This document shows, in pieces, positions 8,318 through 16,235 of a stretch of DNA of 64,000 bases. The translations under genes were made by a program, and so were the position numbers. How positions within the stretch are numbered: the first letter of the stretch is position 1; each line of letters opens with the position of its first letter. The stretch comes from Natrinema saccharevitans (GTDB taxonomy: Archaea > Halobacteriota > Halobacteria > Halobacteriales > Natrialbaceae), in the NCBI RefSeq assembly GCF_001953745.1, contig NZ_LWLN01000002.1, forward strand, positions 62,001 to 126,000. Direction: 5' to 3'. The notes under the pieces are model-generated. The model saw only the letters and a list, made by a program, of their open reading frames with translations, was not told where the DNA came from and did no database searches.

Positions 8318-8506
8318 ATGGACCCACGAAACACACCAGGATACAGACTGCATCGTGCACTCAGCCAACTCAACCATCTCGAGGGCAATCAACTGACTGA
8401 CGCAGACAGAGACCGAATCGAGGCAGCAACGGCGCTCTTGGAGGAAGTGAGTCTTCTCACTCGACCAGAGCGTGGTGAACCTACTGATACCCACAGTAAC
8501 TCCTAA
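8318..8506 (+). CDS. small hypothetical protein
   Basis: A 62-residue helical, acidic protein starting MDPRNTPGYRLHRALSQLNH. The central segment DADRDRIEAATALLEEVSLL is amphipathic. I recognise no domain. It lies 64 bases after the TTAACCAACAG dyad and may be controlled through it. Composition fits a real haloarchaeal gene. Confidence 0.5.
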   Translation: MDPRNTPGYRLHRALSQLNHLEGNQLTDADRDRIEAATALLEEVSLLTRPERGEPTDTHSNS

Positions 8507-8704
8507 CCGAGCATGTCATAAAACCGATCACAGGTCTATTGGACTCTGTAGTGAACGGTCAGTACAGGTGAGCGATGTAACGGAGCTGGTAGCAACATAC
8601 TCAATTCCTGTCGCAAGTGCCGTGCAAGACTTAGAGAGTGAAGTTAGCACACTTCGTGTGTTATATCAGGTTGAATTAGATGTTCGAATGGACATGCAAA
8701 TCGG

Positions 8705-9460
8705 TTAATTTTCAACGGGTGCGTCAAATTGGGGAAGGATCACCCGTTTGTAAAAGACAAAATAGGTGACCGTGACGAAAAGATACAATGCACTTATCAA
8801 CAGAGGTGGCCAGTCCAGTACAAAAATCAAAAACACGGCCCAAAACCCACCTAACACGACACCACCAAGCGAAATGATATGCAGTCCCTCTGTAGACTGA
8901 ACTTGTAGGTCGTTGCCAGTTGTCAGCCGAATTCCAATCATTCCGACTGTAAGAGATGCCCACGTGAGAATCGGGAGTCCGACTACCGTCCAGACGGTTG
9001 CTGGCAACTGATCGGATGTGCTGATGAGTATTGCCCAACCGAATAAACCGAGTCCGGCCCACGCAATACTCCGTAGGAACTCTTCACGGAAGATCAGATG
9101 GACTCGTGGATGATGTAGGAATTCATAGAGTGGGTTCCCTGTCTCGGCCGACTCTCGGTTCAGTGCCTGCTTTCCTTCTGGTGAGAGCGGCCACTCTGAT
9201 TCCGGATGGTTGATGTAATACAGAGTCAGTGAGTCGGCAAGCGTTTCTGTTGCGATAATCCCGTGTTCTTCCAGTTCGTCCAACCGATTGCGGACAGTGA
9301 CCTTCGAGACATCTGGTTTGATCTGCTGTTGAATCTGCTGTAGTGAAAAGAATGGCCGATCGGACTGATGCATTGTCTCAATGACGTGCCGTTGCGTGAG
9401 CTTCGTATTCACCCTCCTGTTTTCCGGCAATTGCTCAGAGATCCATGGAGGGAGTGACAT
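8705..9460 (-). CDS. winged-helix domain fused to a four-span membrane domain
   Basis: A 251-residue protein. Residues about 20-75 are a winged helix (TQRHVIETM, SLQQIQQQI, VSKVTVRNRLDELEEHGII). From about residue 125 four hydrophobic spans follow, beginning IFREEFLRSIAWAGLGLFGW. This makes it a membrane-tethered transcription-factor-like protein. The next gene upstream on the same strand (9555) is a copy of just the membrane half. Signal sensing at the membrane with direct DNA binding is the natural inference; the ligand is unknown. Confidence 0.65.
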   Translation of the reverse strand: MSLPPWISEQLPENRRVNTKLTQRHVIETMHQSDRPFFSLQQIQQQIKPDVSKVTVRNRLDELEEHGIIATETLADSLTLYYINHPESEWPLSPEGKQALNRESAETGNPLYEFLHHPRVHLIFREEFLRSIAWAGLGLFGWAILISTSDQLPATVWTVVGLPILTWASLTVGMIGIRLTTGNDLQVQSTEGLHIISLGGVVLGGFWAVFLIFVLDWPPLLISALYLFVTVTYFVFYKRVILPQFDAPVEN

Positions 9461-9554
9461 CTGTTGTTCACAAACCGTCAGAGAAATATGGACGTTTCGG
9501 ATTGGAAGACCAGTCTGCTGGTCCTGGCCTGAAGTCGCTGTCCCCGAGAAGGGA

Positions 9555-9965
9555 CTACGTCGTCATTGGAGTGTCAACGGTATCTGATCCCACGAACCAG
9601 TACCAGAGGACGGTAATACCAGTCACGGCGACATACGCGGCAATAATCCACAGAGCAGAATACCCACCTGCTGTGACAAGATACACTGCGCCGACGCCGC
9701 CAAGCACGATCCCGAAAAGGAGGCTTATCGAGAGACCAACCGGAGTCTGAACCTGTAACTCTGTGGATGTCGCAACGCGGACGGCGATCGCGCCTGTCGT
9801 CAATAACGCCCACGTGAGCGCGGGTAGGCCAAAGACCGTCAGAGCCGTCGTATCTAACCACGCTACCTCCGAAATCACGATTGGCCATCCAACAATTCCG
9901 AGACCAATCCACGCGATACTTCGCAACAGTTCTTCCCGTATGATACGCCGTAGTTGTGGTTTCAT
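9555..9965 (-). CDS. four-span membrane protein, paralogue of the 8705 membrane domain
   Basis: A 136-residue protein aligned along its full length with the membrane half of the protein at 8705: IIREELLRSIAWIGLGIVGW versus IFREEFLRSIAWAGLGLFGW, and TELQVQTPVGL versus NDLQVQSTEGL. It lacks the winged helix. It lies 94 bases upstream of that gene on the same strand, so the two form a tandem duplicate and probable operon. They might associate in the membrane. Function unknown. Confidence 0.65.
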   Translation of the reverse strand: MKPQLRRIIREELLRSIAWIGLGIVGWPIVISEVAWLDTTALTVFGLPALTWALLTTGAIAVRVATSTELQVQTPVGLSISLLFGIVLGGVGAVYLVTAGGYSALWIIAAYVAVTGITVLWYWFVGSDTVDTPMTT

Positions 9966-10315
9966 ATCTACAGGTCGACCAAGGATTGCTGCTCATAAAG
10001 CAACGTTGAGAATTTTGTGTCTGAATGGTGGAATTTTCCGGGCGGAAAACGCACTTTGCGTCTGCAAAGGCAGGTTCTGAGGCTCTTTCGGAGCAATCTC
10101 TCGTCTTGGCGATGATTCGATGAACTTGATTTGGATTCCTCTATCGGTGCGAGATACGCGTTCTATATTGCACAACTCCAAGAACATTTACCGTATCTGG
10201 CAGAACCCACACTGGTCGGTTCGCATACGCAGTTACCGGTTAGTACAGCACGGAGAGTTAGTGATCAGTACGGCCTAACGATTACTATGTAGGCAGCATA
10301 CGCAGAACTACAAAC
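9966..10315. other. intergenic stretch, no gene supported
   Basis: A 64-codon open frame on the minus strand at 9993-10187 has no recognisable motif. The region must contain the promoters of the flanking divergent genes. The word pair GGAATTTTCCGGGCGGAAAA near 10030 is a weak inverted repeat. Confidence 0.4.
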
Positions 10316-10546
10316 ATGACCAATAGAGTGAACGAGTATCTGCGGAAACGGCCTTTTCTTGGCACAGCGTTTTTTCTACTGATGTTTGTCAGTGGCAGTA
10401 TCATGTGGATAGCGATAATGCAGCCGTCTCGTCCGCTATTCTCAATTTTATCCGATGGGGGAGTCTGGTTTACTATTGGCCTACTCGCAGCGCCCTCTGG
10501 ACTGGTCTATTTTATCGTTTCGAAGCGGACTCACTCGCAGACCTGA
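10316..10546 (+). CDS. small two-span membrane protein
   Basis: A 76-residue protein with two clear hydrophobic spans (FLGTAFFLLMFVSGSIMWIA and WFTIGLLAAPSGLVYFIV) and a short basic tail (SKRTHSQT). It starts with ATG preceded by an AT-rich segment. No family recognised. Confidence 0.55.
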   Translation: MTNRVNEYLRKRPFLGTAFFLLMFVSGSIMWIAIMQPSRPLFSILSDGGVWFTIGLLAAPSGLVYFIVSKRTHSQT

Positions 10547-10892
10547 TTGAGGAGAGACCTTCCAGTCAATACGCACATCTACTTGCAGCTGCTTCAATCA
10601 AAAGGGGGGGTGAAGCAAACCACTTGCGCGTCTGTCTGTCATATGCTCCCTAACCAGCAACTCCACTCGAGGCAGAGGTGCAAGTTTCCGAAGGCACCCG
10701 CAGCCAATTCGAAGCTGTTGACGAGTTGAGCGACCTGACGATCGCTGTCGATGCTATTATCCATCCGGATCGCTCTACTCCATGAGACAGACGCGTTCCA
10801 ACAGTGATTTTGTGCGCCGAGAATGGCTGCCGGCGCACTGAGTAAGAACAGACGAGTACTGACCAGAGCGTCGGCACAGTGAGGTATCCCAG
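10547..10892. other. intergenic stretch, nothing recognised
   Basis: Only short frames without motifs occur here. A CTCATTGAGT-type or other clear operator was not seen. It probably contains the promoter of the 10893 gene. Confidence 0.4.
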
Positions 10893-11393
10893 ATGCATAT
10901 GATCATTTACGCACTGGTAGAGGCATCGACAGCAGACGAGGCACTGTCAACCGGAAAGACCGTGTTCGACCGACTGGTTGGCGCAGAGCCGCATTCCTGT
11001 GCAGTGTTCGACTACTCCGTCACCTTCGACGAAGAGGAGACGACAGTGGCTGGAAAAGCACGGTGGGGCGACCTGCCGACGGCTGCGCCCGTTATGTCCG
11101 ACGAAGGTGAAGAACTCCTCGAGCGGGCCTGGGAGACCACGACGGAAACGTTCCAACGAAATCTGGATCGGGTGAAGAAAGCACTCGAGGAACGCAGCGA
11201 CGATGAGATCATGCGCGATGAGGGCCTCGCTCGGCACGCCTTCCAGCAGGTCGGTGCTTCCCGTGGCCCGTCGATCTGCCTGTATGATCAACACGCGACA
11301 GGCATCCGCCATCGCGGACATCTCGATCGCCTCCTCGAGGACACTGACGAGCGCGAGACGTGCTGGATCGTGCCGGCAGACGTCCATTTCTGA
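10893..11393 (+). CDS. haloarchaeal plasmid-type protein of unknown function
   Basis: A 166-residue protein starting MHMIIYALVEASTADEAL. It has an acidic centre with a helical stretch (RNLDRVKKALEERSDDEI). The C-terminal 45 residues (ICLYDQHATGIRHRGHLDRL to CWIVPADVHF) are related to a segment of the protein at 7310. A zinc-ribbon pseudogene starts 7 bases after its stop, so the two were once an operon. In the 7310 protein the equivalent parts are joined in one chain. No catalytic motif recognised. Confidence 0.6.
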   Translation: MHMIIYALVEASTADEALSTGKTVFDRLVGAEPHSCAVFDYSVTFDEEETTVAGKARWGDLPTAAPVMSDEGEELLERAWETTTETFQRNLDRVKKALEERSDDEIMRDEGLARHAFQQVGASRGPSICLYDQHATGIRHRGHLDRLLEDTDERETCWIVPADVHF

Positions 11394-11399
11394 GTGACC

Positions 11400-11764
11400 A
11401 TGCCTCGAATCACCAACTGGACACGTGAGAGTCGAACACCCACGCAGGCATATCGAAACACGGAGACTGGAGCGCGAGCAGTCTGCATCGTGCCCCGAAC
11501 TCCTACGCGTACAAGTGGCGGGCAGCGATCCTCGTCGACGGCTATCCAGTGTGGTCGCGCGGCTTCGAGACAAAAGAAGCGACCAGTGTTCGGGATGCAC
11601 TCCGGGACCGACCAGCCCCCGAACTCGCTTGTCCGGAGTGTCCGAACGACAACGTCATCGTCGGCCAGAAATCTGCGGATGGTGCGAAGGTCTAACGATG
11701 GTTTGACTGTCCCAACTGTGGCTACGAAGCTCCTTCCCAGATCGTCTATGGCGCAGAACGCTAA
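11400..11764 (+). pseudogene. zinc-ribbon protein gene with frameshift and nonsense mutation
   Basis: It begins MPRITNWTRESRTPTQAYR in one frame. Near base 11490 the reading must move one frame to continue as NSYAYKWRAAILVDGYPVWS and CPECPNDNVIVGQKS. A TAA at 11693-11695 interrupts this second frame, after which RWFDCPNCGYEAPSQIVYG continues to the normal stop at 11764. The CPEC/CPNC pairs make a zinc ribbon. Two independent lesions argue for a real pseudogene rather than one sequencing error. Intact length would be about 120 residues. Confidence 0.7.
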
Positions 11765-12646
11765 CAGCTGGTGAGAGCGCAAGCTAATCGCTCAGAGTAA
11801 CCATGTGTCTCGAGGTAGCGGAGCAAGGCGTCGATTTCGTCTTCGAGGCCATACTTCACCGCCTGCTCTCGGAGGGCCGCCTCGTCGATGTCGATGTGGC
11901 TGAGCAGGAGGAGACAGTACGAGCGGTGGCGGCTGCCGTCGTCGATTAACAGTGTGTGACAGCAGAGCTCCGCCGGCGAGACTGCGTCGAGGTCCTCGGA
12001 GTAGACGTAGTAGCGGTGGCCGGTAAGCAGAAACTGGAGGTCGAAGGCCGCGAATCGAGCGAGGCCGGTTTCGTGGAACGCCTCTGCGTCGATCTCCGTC
12101 TCGGTCTGGGTGAGGAATTCGTCGTAGTCCTCCCAGAGAATCGTGCCCTTCGGGGCGACGGCTTCGAGGCGTTGACGATGCAGATGGTGTGCGAGTTCAC
12201 GGGCGAACTCGTGGAGGCGGTCGAAATCGGCGTTGAAGTCATAGCGGCCGTCGGCCGTCCCGACAAGCCCACGGTCACGAAACCGCTTGAGGACGCGGTT
12301 GACCGTGTTGCGGTAATTGTCGCTTCGGTCGGCGATCTCGGAGACGGTTCGCGGCTGGTTGAAGTAGAACAGCACCTCGAGTGCCTTCCCGGTCAGCAGT
12401 TCGGGGAACTCGATGTGGGAGTGCTAGCGGACGAGGTCCCGATAGAGTTCGACGGCACGAGCATCCGACGGGACGACTTGTTTTCGCCGGCCATCGCGTT
12501 CCGTGTAGACGAGCCCCCTTCTCGACGAGGTCGCCGACGGCACGAGAGAGGTAACTCTCGCTGTGGTCGAACTTCGTCGCGAGTTCGGAGATCGTGTCGC
12601 CGCGGTCGACCGTGGCGAGGACCTCGAGTTCGATGCGCCGGAGCAC
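11761..12646 (-). pseudogene. double winged-helix regulator gene with frameshift and nonsense mutation
   Basis: The frame starts at 12646 (MLRRIELEVLATVDRGDTIS, winged helix 1, HSESYLSRAVGDLVEKG). A run of five G on the minus strand near 12513-12517 has one base too many; skipping it continues as LVYTERDGRRKQVV. An in-frame TAG at 12424-12426 follows. The rest is intact: KALEVLFYFNQPRTVSEIA, a second winged helix (NYRNTVNRVLKRFRDRGLV), then a C-terminal domain with FDLQFLLTGHRYYVYSEDLD. The whole would be about 295 residues. Its stop overlaps that of the convergent pseudogene at 11400. Confidence 0.75.
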
Positions 12647-12660
12647 GATGTAACATAGTA

Positions 12661-12686
12661 CGAAACTTATATATAAAGAAGTTTCG
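12661..12686 (-). promoter_or_regulatory. TATA box inside an 8-bp dyad (operator of the 12646 regulator)
   Basis: CGAAACTT (12661-12668) and its exact inverse AAGTTTCG (12679-12686) flank a TATATAAA-type core. The site lies 15-40 bases upstream of the ATG at 12646. A regulator bound here would block TBP, which suggests self-repression by the now broken winged-helix protein. Confidence 0.6.
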
Positions 12687-12729
12687 AGTAGTGTTACAGT
12701 CAGCAGGCACGAGAGCCGTCTCCACCGTC

Positions 12730-12770
12730 TTAACCAACAAAACTATCGATTCGTGGGACGTGTTGGTTAA
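12730..12770. promoter_or_regulatory. long-spaced dyad TTAACCAACA / TGTTGGTTAA
   Basis: Two exact inverted 10-mers separated by 21 bases, 14 bases before the ATG of the gene at 12785. Same half-sites as at 8213-8254, with total length one base shorter. It lies between divergent genes and overlaps the expected core promoter of 12785. Confidence 0.6.
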
Positions 12771-12784
12771 CACGAGAGTAGCCG

Positions 12785-13105
12785 ATGTCCTACGAACCCC
12801 CGACCCTACCGGCGAATCTCCCGACGGAGGTCGTCAACACGCTCAACGAGTCGGACCCGGAGCAGTTCCGAAACGTTGCTTTGTACGCTGAAGCGCTCGC
12901 CGAGCACAAGGAACGAGAGGCTCGTCTCGAGGAGTCGGCAGATCAAGAAGAGGTCGAAGAGCGACCAGACGATCTTCCGGACGACGTCCCTGCCAAAGCA
13001 ACGATCGCGATCAAGGAGATCAACGACAATCGCTACTACTGGCAGTGGCGGGAGGGAGCGAAGATTCGTTCTCAGTACAAGGGTCCGGTCAACCCGGACG
13101 AGTAA
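12785..13105 (+). CDS. DUF6788-type small haloarchaeal protein
   Basis: A 106-residue acidic protein. The N-terminal part is helical (LPTEVVNTLNESDPEQFRNV, then charged EHKEREARLEESADQ). The C-terminal 40 residues (IAIKEINDNRYYWQWREGAK and IRSQYKGPVNPDE) match a conserved haloarchaeal domain I know as DUF6788 (from memory), often found beside mobile elements. It may bind nucleic acid through the aromatic/basic tail. The TTAACCAACA dyad lies directly in front, and origin-like repeats follow its stop. Confidence 0.7.
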   Translation: MSYEPPTLPANLPTEVVNTLNESDPEQFRNVALYAEALAEHKEREARLEESADQEEVEERPDDLPDDVPAKATIAIKEINDNRYYWQWREGAKIRSQYKGPVNPDE

Positions 13106-13126
13106 AACTCGATGAGGGAGGACACC

Positions 13127-13145
13127 CACCCCACGTTTCCGTCGT
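13127..13145 (-). repeat. ORB-like box 1
   Basis: Reads ACGACGGAAACGTGGGGTG on the minus strand. All 19 bases are identical to box 3, which lies in opposite orientation. Confidence 0.6.
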
Positions 13146-13187
13146 AACTGGATGTGGGTGGAGGGGGTGCGGCTGATTTCGAAGGGA

Positions 13188-13210
13188 CCACACCCCCGCG
13201 TTTCCGTCGT
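13188..13210 (-). repeat. ORB-like box 2
   Basis: Reads ACGACGGAAACGCGGGGGTG on the minus strand: the same core as boxes 1 and 3 with a longer G-run. Confidence 0.6.
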
Positions 13211-13238
13211 TTCTCCACGACGGCGTAGGGAGAGGCTA

Positions 13239-13350
13239 CAGTTAGTAGTATACAGTCACTAATTATGTTAGCCTAAAATTAATATAAGATGAATTAACTT
13301 CTGGAATACATAGATTAAAGTAGTATAGCTAGAAAACTTTCATTAAGTGT
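13239..13350. other. AT-rich candidate DNA unwinding element
   Basis: About 110 bases rich in TA, TTA and AAT words between ORB-like boxes 2 and 3, in a GC-rich genome. No gene or promoter pair explains it. Confidence 0.5.
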
Positions 13351-13365
13351 ACTTCGACCAACGAG

Positions 13366-13385
13366 GGGGCGAAGTACTTCGCCCC
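13366..13385. repeat. 20-bp perfect palindrome
   Basis: GGGGCGAAGTACTTCGCCCC is its own reverse complement. It lies inside the putative origin, just right of the AT-rich stretch. It could be a protein site or a cruciform-forming element. Confidence 0.7.
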
Positions 13386-13510
13386 TCAGATGAAACAATC
13401 CTTTCCAGTTGCTTCTATAGACGGCCAACTTTGGACGGCTAGGCCGCTCTCGTCTTTGTAATCTTGTCGTGGACGTCTTCTTCGAGTCCCTCCCCACCTG
13501 TTCAGTGATT

Positions 13511-13533
13511 ACGACGGAAACGTGGGGTGTGTG
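13511..13533 (+). repeat. ORB-like box 3
   Basis: Reads ACGACGGAAACGTGGGGTG plus TGTG on the plus strand, inverted relative to boxes 1 and 2 and about 300 bases from box 2. Confidence 0.6.
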
Positions 13534-13772
13534 GGTTCTGGATTCGACATCGAGGCGACCAACGAAGCGCTTCGAGAACAACTCAGCGACTGTCAGGAGA
13601 CACTCGAGCGTCGTGAGCAGTCTTCGAACCCCGAGATGGATGAGACTGGGTGCTGGTGAAGACGACTCGATCTGGGGCCGTGCACGGCGGTTCGTCGGGG
13701 ATAACAACTGAAGTCCGTTCCAAAGCACTCTGACGGGTTTATCGACTCCCCGGAGGGGTGAGGCGTTCAACG

Positions 13773-14027
13773 ATGACTGCAACCAACCAGACAGATGACC
13801 ACGGCATTGTGTGGTTAGACGAACCACTCGAGGAGTGCGGGCATGATCCGATTCCAGCGACGATTGGTTCGACTGGATCACCAATCGACTGCTCGAGATG
13901 CGGCGCATCAGGCGTACTGATCAATCACTATGCAGAAATTCAAGCAGAACTGCATTCGACGGCGCTAGACGAGGATACATTAATGACGCTGCCGACCGAG
14001 TATGTAGCTAGAACCCATGGCAACTGA
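13773..14027 (+). CDS. small hypothetical protein with a CxxC motif
   Basis: An 84-residue acidic protein starting MTATNQTDDHGIVWLDEP. CGHDPIPATIG and CSRCGASGV offer three cysteines and a histidine that could bind zinc. I preferred the ATG at 13773 over the in-frame GTG at 13758. Its 3' end overlaps the start of the UPF0175 gene by 11 bases, so it may be the first gene of that operon. Confidence 0.55.
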   Translation: MTATNQTDDHGIVWLDEPLEECGHDPIPATIGSTGSPIDCSRCGASGVLINHYAEIQAELHSTALDEDTLMTLPTEYVARTHGN

Positions 14028-14247
14028 TCGCCACAATCCCCATGCCGATCACACTGAGGAGCTCGCGACCACGATCGGGCTCTACGTGCTCGGTGAAATC
14101 TCCCTAGGGAAGGCTGCAGAGCGGGCTGATGTCACCCGCTGGGAGATGAAAGAGATTCTCACTGAGGCCGGTGTTGAGATTCGACTTGGCCCACAGACCA
14201 TGGACGATCTTGAGGATGAGGTCGAGACAGCACTCGATATCGAATGA
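14017..14247 (+). CDS. UPF0175-family antitoxin
   Basis: A 76-residue protein with the UPF0175 core: ATTIGLYVLGEISLGKAAER, then DVTRWEMKEILTEAGVEI. This is a small helix-turn-helix-like fold, found as the antitoxin partner of DUF3368 PIN proteins. Its stop overlaps the toxin start in ATGA at 14244-14247, which means tight co-translation. The acidic tail (DDLEDEVETALDIE) probably covers the toxin active site. Confidence 0.85.
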   Translation: MATDRHNPHADHTEELATTIGLYVLGEISLGKAAERADVTRWEMKEILTEAGVEIRLGPQTMDDLEDEVETALDIE

Positions 14248-14777
14248 GTGAGTCGTTTTCGCCGCCGGTCATTCTTGATGCAACAGTGTTGAGCAACTTC
14301 GCGAGCACTGAGTCGGTAACGTGGCTTACGTCGGTACTTGAGAACCTAACGACTGTTCCTGCCGTTGAACAGGAACTTCAACGCGGTACCGAGAATGGGT
14401 ATCCGTATCTTGAGAACGCACTCGAGGCCATTGAGACTGGACAAATTCCTCTCGAGAAGAGTGCAACAGAACAACTCGAGCAAGCGTATCCAACGATTCG
14501 AGACCAACTCGATCTAGGTGAGGCAGAGGCATTCGTTGTTGCCGATAGAACTGGTGGCACACTCGTGACCGATGACAGTGCAGCCCGAAACCTTGCTTCT
14601 ACATACGAGATTGAACTTACGGGTTCTATTGGGATACTCGTTCGTGGTGTTGTACGGGAGGATCTCACTGTCGAGACAGCTGACAGTTGGCTCACAACCT
14701 GGATTGATGAATGCAGTTACTATGCACCAGTTGAGAGTGTCAGTGATGCTCTTCCTGACGAGTATACTCCAGAATAG
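14244..14777 (+). CDS. PIN-domain toxin (DUF3368 type)
   Basis: A 177-residue PIN-fold nuclease. Acidic residues that would bind the metal are in VILDATVLSNF (Asp), the central Glu of VEQEL, LGEAEAFVVA (Glu/Ala-Glu) and VTDDSAARNLAS (Asp-Asp). PIN toxins cut RNA, often tRNA or mRNA. It is coupled to the UPF0175 gene by a 4-base overlap. The last 40 residues (WIDECSYYAPVESV) are typical of the longer DUF3368 members. The pair likely stabilises the accessory segment or plasmid. Confidence 0.85.
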   Translation: MSESFSPPVILDATVLSNFASTESVTWLTSVLENLTTVPAVEQELQRGTENGYPYLENALEAIETGQIPLEKSATEQLEQAYPTIRDQLDLGEAEAFVVADRTGGTLVTDDSAARNLASTYEIELTGSIGILVRGVVREDLTVETADSWLTTWIDECSYYAPVESVSDALPDEYTPE

Positions 14778-14900
14778 CTTCTCTCGCTGTGGTCTCAGCA
14801 GGATTCAAGATTCGTTTCTCACGCAATCCTGTCCCTGAAGTGCACGTTTTCTTTCACCCGTTCTCGGAACGCTTATAGCCTTATACTCAATAATTTCGAT

Positions 14901-15194
14901 ATGTACGATTTGACTGGCTTTCAGCGTGATGTCCTGTATGCAATCGCCGGCCAAGACGAGCCCCACGGGCTTGCGATCAAAGACGAACTCGAGAGCTACT
15001 ACGAGACAGAGATTCATCACGGCCGGCTGTATCCAAACCTCGACGAGGTCGTCGACAAGGGTCTCGTCGAGAAAGGCAAACTCGACAAGCGAACGAACTA
15101 CTACACGATCACTGCCCGTGGTCAGCGCGAACTCGAGGCCCGGCGCGAGTGGGAAGACCAGTACGTCGATGGATTCGACTCGAGCGACGAGTAG
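14901..15194 (+). CDS. PadR-family transcriptional regulator
   Basis: A 97-residue short PadR protein: MYDLTGFQRDVLYAIAGQDE, recognition region KDELESYYETEIHHGRLYPN, wing KLDKRTNYYTITARG and a final RELEARREWE helix. A TATA-like CTTATAGCCTTATA lies 25-40 bases before the ATG. It is the intact relative of the fragment at 1347; the copy at 1719 is more distant. Its own promoter is the likeliest target. Confidence 0.85.
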   Translation: MYDLTGFQRDVLYAIAGQDEPHGLAIKDELESYYETEIHHGRLYPNLDEVVDKGLVEKGKLDKRTNYYTITARGQRELEARREWEDQYVDGFDSSDE

Positions 15195-15494
15195 CTAGCT
15201 CGGCCGGCTATCGGAGGATGGACCCTCCCTTGTCCGAATACGCCGTTTCCTCAGGTGACGCGCGTGGTCGAATTGAACAAATCCTCTCCTCACGAGTCTT
15301 GTTGTGACGCTCCTCGAGTTGCTCGCTACGCTCGCAGCGGTGGGAGGGCTGTGGGTGTCTCACGGATGGGTCTCGGCATGCCCTGCCGAGTGCTACGGCG
15401 AACGTAATCCACCTCCCTCCAGTCGTTTATCAGATACTACCTATGAATAGCAAGGTTACCGATAGTGATATGGTAATATATAGCTAAAAGACTT
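15195..15494. other. intergenic stretch before the IS6 element
   Basis: It contains GC-rich segments with repeated CTCGC words (15290-15350) and a terminal AT-rich run (15430-15490). No gene or clear repeat was recognised. Confidence 0.4.
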
Positions 15495-16235
15495 TTAATA
15501 GATCTGTTTGATAGGCACTATCCAGTTCTGAACCTTCTCAATCGGCGTCTTTCCATCGAGAGCTTGATGCGGTCTCTGATGATTGTAGTAATGCATGAAC
15601 TGTTCAAGCCACTCGCGGACGCTCGACCGACTGCCCACCCACGAGTTATGGAAGCGGTCGATACGCATTTTGAGGGTGTGAAACCACTTTTCGATGGGGT
15701 TTCGGTCGGTATAGTTGACCTGACCGCTCAATCCTAATCGAGCAAGGGCAGTCCGATAGCCGAATTGATCAACGAGAAACTCAGCATCCGAGAGATCGTG
15801 TTTCTCGGTGAGTCGATGGAGAAACGCAGCTGCCGGATCGGTGCCATGCCGCCCAAATAACGCAACATCGAGAATCAACTTTGTCTCGGTGTCTATTGCA
15901 GCGTATAACCAAGACCACTCGCCGTTAATCTTGACAGCGGTTTCGTCAACGGCGACCCGCTTCGGCTGCGCCTCAGGCGGGTCGCGTCCGCTGTCAGCTA
16001 GCCGATGAACCCAGTTCCAAACCGCTCCGTGAGAGCGTTGAACGCCTAATTCAGCGAGAATCGTTGTTGTCTCTCGAAGCGAACAACCGGTCTGATGGAG
16101 GCGGACGGCGAACGCCCTGACGGGCGTCGCCGTCCGCTCGTTCTCCCAAGATTCTTCTAAATCCGTCTCATAACTCTCGCTGAGCAGGTCTGCGAGCATC
16201 AACCAACTCAACAGTACGACCTGCTCACTTCTCAA
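15495..16235 (-). CDS. IS6-family transposase
   Basis: A 246-residue DDE transposase. The N-terminal part has a helix-turn-helix (TGCSLRETTTILAELGV then RSHGAVWNWVHRL). The catalytic residues are visible as VAVDETAVKING (Asp), FLVDQFGYRTAL (Asp) and RNPIEKWFHTLKMR (Glu), with RPHQALDGKTP near the end. It is full length for haloarchaeal IS6 enzymes. The last residues read through the left inverted repeat, so the stop lies just outside the element. It is probably functional. Confidence 0.9.
   Translation of the reverse strand: MRSEQVVLLSWLMLADLLSESYETDLEESWENERTATPVRAFAVRLHQTGCSLRETTTILAELGVQRSHGAVWNWVHRLADSGRDPPEAQPKRVAVDETAVKINGEWSWLYAAIDTETKLILDVALFGRHGTDPAAAFLHRLTEKHDLSDAEFLVDQFGYRTALARLGLSGQVNYTDRNPIEKWFHTLKMRIDRFHNSWVGSRSSVREWLEQFMHYYNHQRPHQALDGKTPIEKVQNWIVPIKQIY

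Larger units (their letters stand above)
13121..13533. other. putative replication origin: three ORB-like boxes flanking an AT-rich stretch
   Basis: Two boxes on the left (13127-13145, 13188-13210) point one way and one on the right (13511-13533) points the other. Each contains ACGACGGAAACG followed by a G-run, as in haloarchaeal origin recognition boxes with their G-string. Between them 13239-13350 is nearly all A/T and could be the unwinding element. This is the standard plan of an Orc1/Cdc6-dependent origin. No orc1/cdc6 gene is in the window. No gene is supported in 13106-13772; a frame around 13546-13665 with ALREQLSDCQETLERREQ may be a remnant. Confidence 0.6.

Noticed and set aside
11956-12891. 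A 311-codon plus-strand frame opposite the broken winged-helix gene
   Set aside because: The minus strand shows two winged helices once two lesions are bridged; the plus frame has no domain and overlaps the real promoter and the 12785 gene.
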